The notes beneath the pieces were generated by a model that was given only the letters and a program-made list of their open reading frames with translations, made no database searches and was not told the origin of the DNA. The position numbers and the translations under genes were made by a program. Shown here in pieces: positions 62,531 through 64,000 of a stretch of DNA of 64,000 nucleotides. Source of the stretch: Myroides sp. 1354 (lineage in GTDB: Bacteria; Bacteroidota; Bacteroidia; Flavobacteriales; Flavobacteriaceae); NCBI RefSeq assembly GCF_030324495.1, contig NZ_JACAGN010000007.1, positions 62,001 to 126,000 of the forward strand, read 5' to 3'. Position 1 is the first letter of the stretch; every line of letters starts with the position of its first letter.

Positions 62531-62613
62531 TTTATTTTAGTTTTCGTTTGTTTAGGGCAAAATACTCGAATATCTACTGACATACAACATTTTTTTATTG
62601 AATGAATCAAATA

Positions 62614-62645
62614 AAAAATAGGCGAGAAAAATCCCGCCTATCTAA
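62614..62645 (-). terminator. Terminator of the calcineurin-like phosphoesterase gene
   Basis: ATAGGCG (62618-62624) pairs with CGCCTAT (62635-62641), with a T run on the minus strand. Confidence 0.7.
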
Positions 62646-62698
62646 CCAAATTAACACATTCACTTCATGAAATTACTTTCACTTCATCTTGACTTACT

Positions 62699-64000
62699 TT
62701 ATTTTTGAGCACGTGCTTCTACTCTAAATGTTTTTATTGTAGAGAATACACGTTGAAACATATCTTTTGTTCGGATTTCTACTTGGTGGATTCCTACACT
62801 CAAATTGGAAGGAATACGCGCACCCCATAAATGAGGACTATTCACAGGATTAGATGGCCTCTTTCCGTCCACTAACGTTTGAGAAAGATCGTATTTTTGC
62901 ACTTTAGCGTATAAGGCTGGATCCAACGTCACTTCTCGATTCATTTTCTTCCATTCTTGTTGATCAATGCGATATTCAACCTCATCAAATTCAGTTCCCA
63001 TAAATATATTGGCATATACAAATGAATTCCCTCCTTTTTTATCTGCTACAACTTGAGGTAAAAACACTTCCATGCGATAATCTTCTGATTTTCCAGCTAC
63101 TTTATAATCTAACTCATAGGTATTTCCTTTGACTGATAGAATAGCATATCCTTTAGGTGTGCCGTCTCTCATGGTAGATACAGGTACATTTTCTTCGTTG
63201 TATTCTCCAGAATACCAATCACCAGAGGTAGTACCTACATTGTATTCATGGAGTAATTTAGCTTTGTTCCACCCTTGTTCTTTTCCGTAGAATTGATGGG
63301 TTTGTGTATGCATATGAGCCGATAACAATAAAACGTTGTCAAATTCTGCCAATACATCCAATAGCTCTTGTCTAGCTTTAGCATCGAAGTGTTTCTCCTC
63401 CCCTACATATAAAGGAATATGGAAGGATACGACGATTAAACGATCTTTGTCGACTAATTTTAAGTTGTTACGAACAAAATCCAATTGATCTTTTCGAAAT
63501 CCACCCCAATATCCTTTTTGGGTAATAGGATGTGGATAAAGCACATCATCCAATACAATAAAATGAGCTTTTCCATAATTAAAAGCATAATTAGCTGGTC
63601 CAAAATTGCGCTCGAAGGTTTCGTCTGAATGAATGTCTTCTGTTGCATCGTAATTCATATCGTGATTTCCCAATACATTATACCACGGCAATCCAATTTC
63701 TTTCATGACTTCCTTGTAGGGTTGATGCAAACTCAAATCATCTCCTACAATATCACCTAAACTAATTCCAAAAGAGATACCCGCTGTACGCTCCTTCGCT
63801 TCATCGACAATCGCTCTTTTGTAATATTCCATTTCAGCCATTGTATAAGGTTGTGGATCACCGAAAACAAAGGCTTTAAAATCGTTGTTTTCTTCTTGTG
63901 GAAGTAACCCAAAGTTGACTTCTTTTGGCAATTTTCCCGTTGGTTCTATTCCTTTATACTTGAAGTGTTTGGGAGATCCTTTGGGTTTGTGCATATAGTA
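62699..64000 (-). CDS. Calcineurin-like phosphoesterase, N-terminal end outside the window
   Basis: At least 433 residues are visible, and the frame stays open to the right edge past the ATG at 63994 (Tyr-Tyr just before it), so the N-terminus is missing. The catalytic domain carries FGDPQPY, SLGDIVGDD, LGNHDMNYD, VVSFHIPLY and SAHMHTQTH, the full metallophosphatase set; a MetallophosC-type C-terminal domain follows from about residue 290 (YRMEVFLPQVV to the end). The preceding MHKPKGSPKHFKYKG portion would link to a MetallophosN-type head. Such proteins are exported phosphoesterases; the substrate is unknown. Confidence 0.88.
   Translation of the reverse strand, partial: YYMHKPKGSPKHFKYKGIEPTGKLPKEVNFGLLPQEENNDFKAFVFGDPQPYTMAEMEYYKRAIVDEAKERTAGISFGISLGDIVGDDLSLHQPYKEVMKEIGLPWYNVLGNHDMNYDATEDIHSDETFERNFGPANYAFNYGKAHFIVLDDVLYPHPITQKGYWGGFRKDQLDFVRNNLKLVDKDRLIVVSFHIPLYVGEEKHFDAKARQELLDVLAEFDNVLLLSAHMHTQTHQFYGKEQGWNKAKLLHEYNVGTTSGDWYSGEYNEENVPVSTMRDGTPKGYAILSVKGNTYELDYKVAGKSEDYRMEVFLPQVVADKKGGNSFVYANIFMGTEFDEVEYRIDQQEWKKMNREVTLDPALYAKVQKYDLSQTLVDGKRPSNPVNSPHLWGARIPSNLSVGIHQVEIRTKDMFQRVFSTIKTFRVEARAQK

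Overview
The window is AT-rich, densely coded chromosomal DNA of a Bacteroidota bacterium, most likely family Flavobacteriaceae. The evidence is the TAnnTTTG-type -7 promoter boxes, Bacteroidota-typical families (DUF4199, DUF4268, DUF4442, TonB-linked CarboxypepD_reg barrels, GlmU-like TIGR03991 protein, LuxC-like acyl-CoA reductase beside serC/serA), and many lipoproteins and outer-membrane proteins. A Myroides-like genus is a guess from gene content and was not tested. I see no rRNA, tRNA, prophage, insertion sequence or CRISPR array.

Layout. 1-2600: serine operon (LuxC-like acyl-CoA reductase, serC, serA, the last cut by the window edge), divergent from a ferredoxin. 3.0-5.4 kb: small membrane protein and an LTA-synthase-like sulfatase-fold enzyme. 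5.4-9.2 kb: an accessory run of five plus-strand genes holding a SUFU-domain and a SUKH-domain protein, both families used as immunity proteins, preceded by an orphan terminator and a palindromic operator candidate. 9.2-12.3 kb: DUF695, a PH/GRAM-like membrane protein, DedA and two small membrane proteins. 12.4-16.5 kb: operon of a NatA/NatB-type ABC exporter, an NtrC-like response regulator without a DNA-binding domain, and a degenerate DEAD-box protein. 16.7-18.4 kb: grpE-dnaJ; this DnaJ lacks one zinc centre. 18.7-23.4 kb: epimerase-like protein, DUF4442, a PadR/PspC pair, OmpA-type and lipocalin-type lipoproteins. 23.5-34 kb: htpG, an EamA transporter, a MORN-repeat exported protein, acyltransferase, Nudix hydrolase, DUF4268 and an Omp85-like protein. 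34.2-39.5 kb: GlmU-like protein, rpmE2 and a copper module (CopZ-like, CopA, and an AraC regulator carrying its own CxxC metal-binding-like N-terminus). 39.7-46.8 kb: DUF4199, GT2, phosphohexomutase, MsbA-like ABC exporter, pncB, ndk. 46.8-54.5 kb: two proteins of unknown function, exported glutaminase, menE-like ligase, CPBP protease, arsC-like reductase and a TonB-linked barrel. 54.8-64 kb: a giant alpha-2-macroglobulin without its thioester cysteine, an M28 peptidase and a calcineurin-like phosphoesterase cut by the right edge.

Most genes are housekeeping. The parts most worth a second look are the immunity-like cluster with its regulatory leader, the copper regulator fusion, the regulator/helicase pair with altered catalytic motifs, the DnaJ and macroglobulin variants with lost cysteines, and several repeat or hairpin structures between genes.
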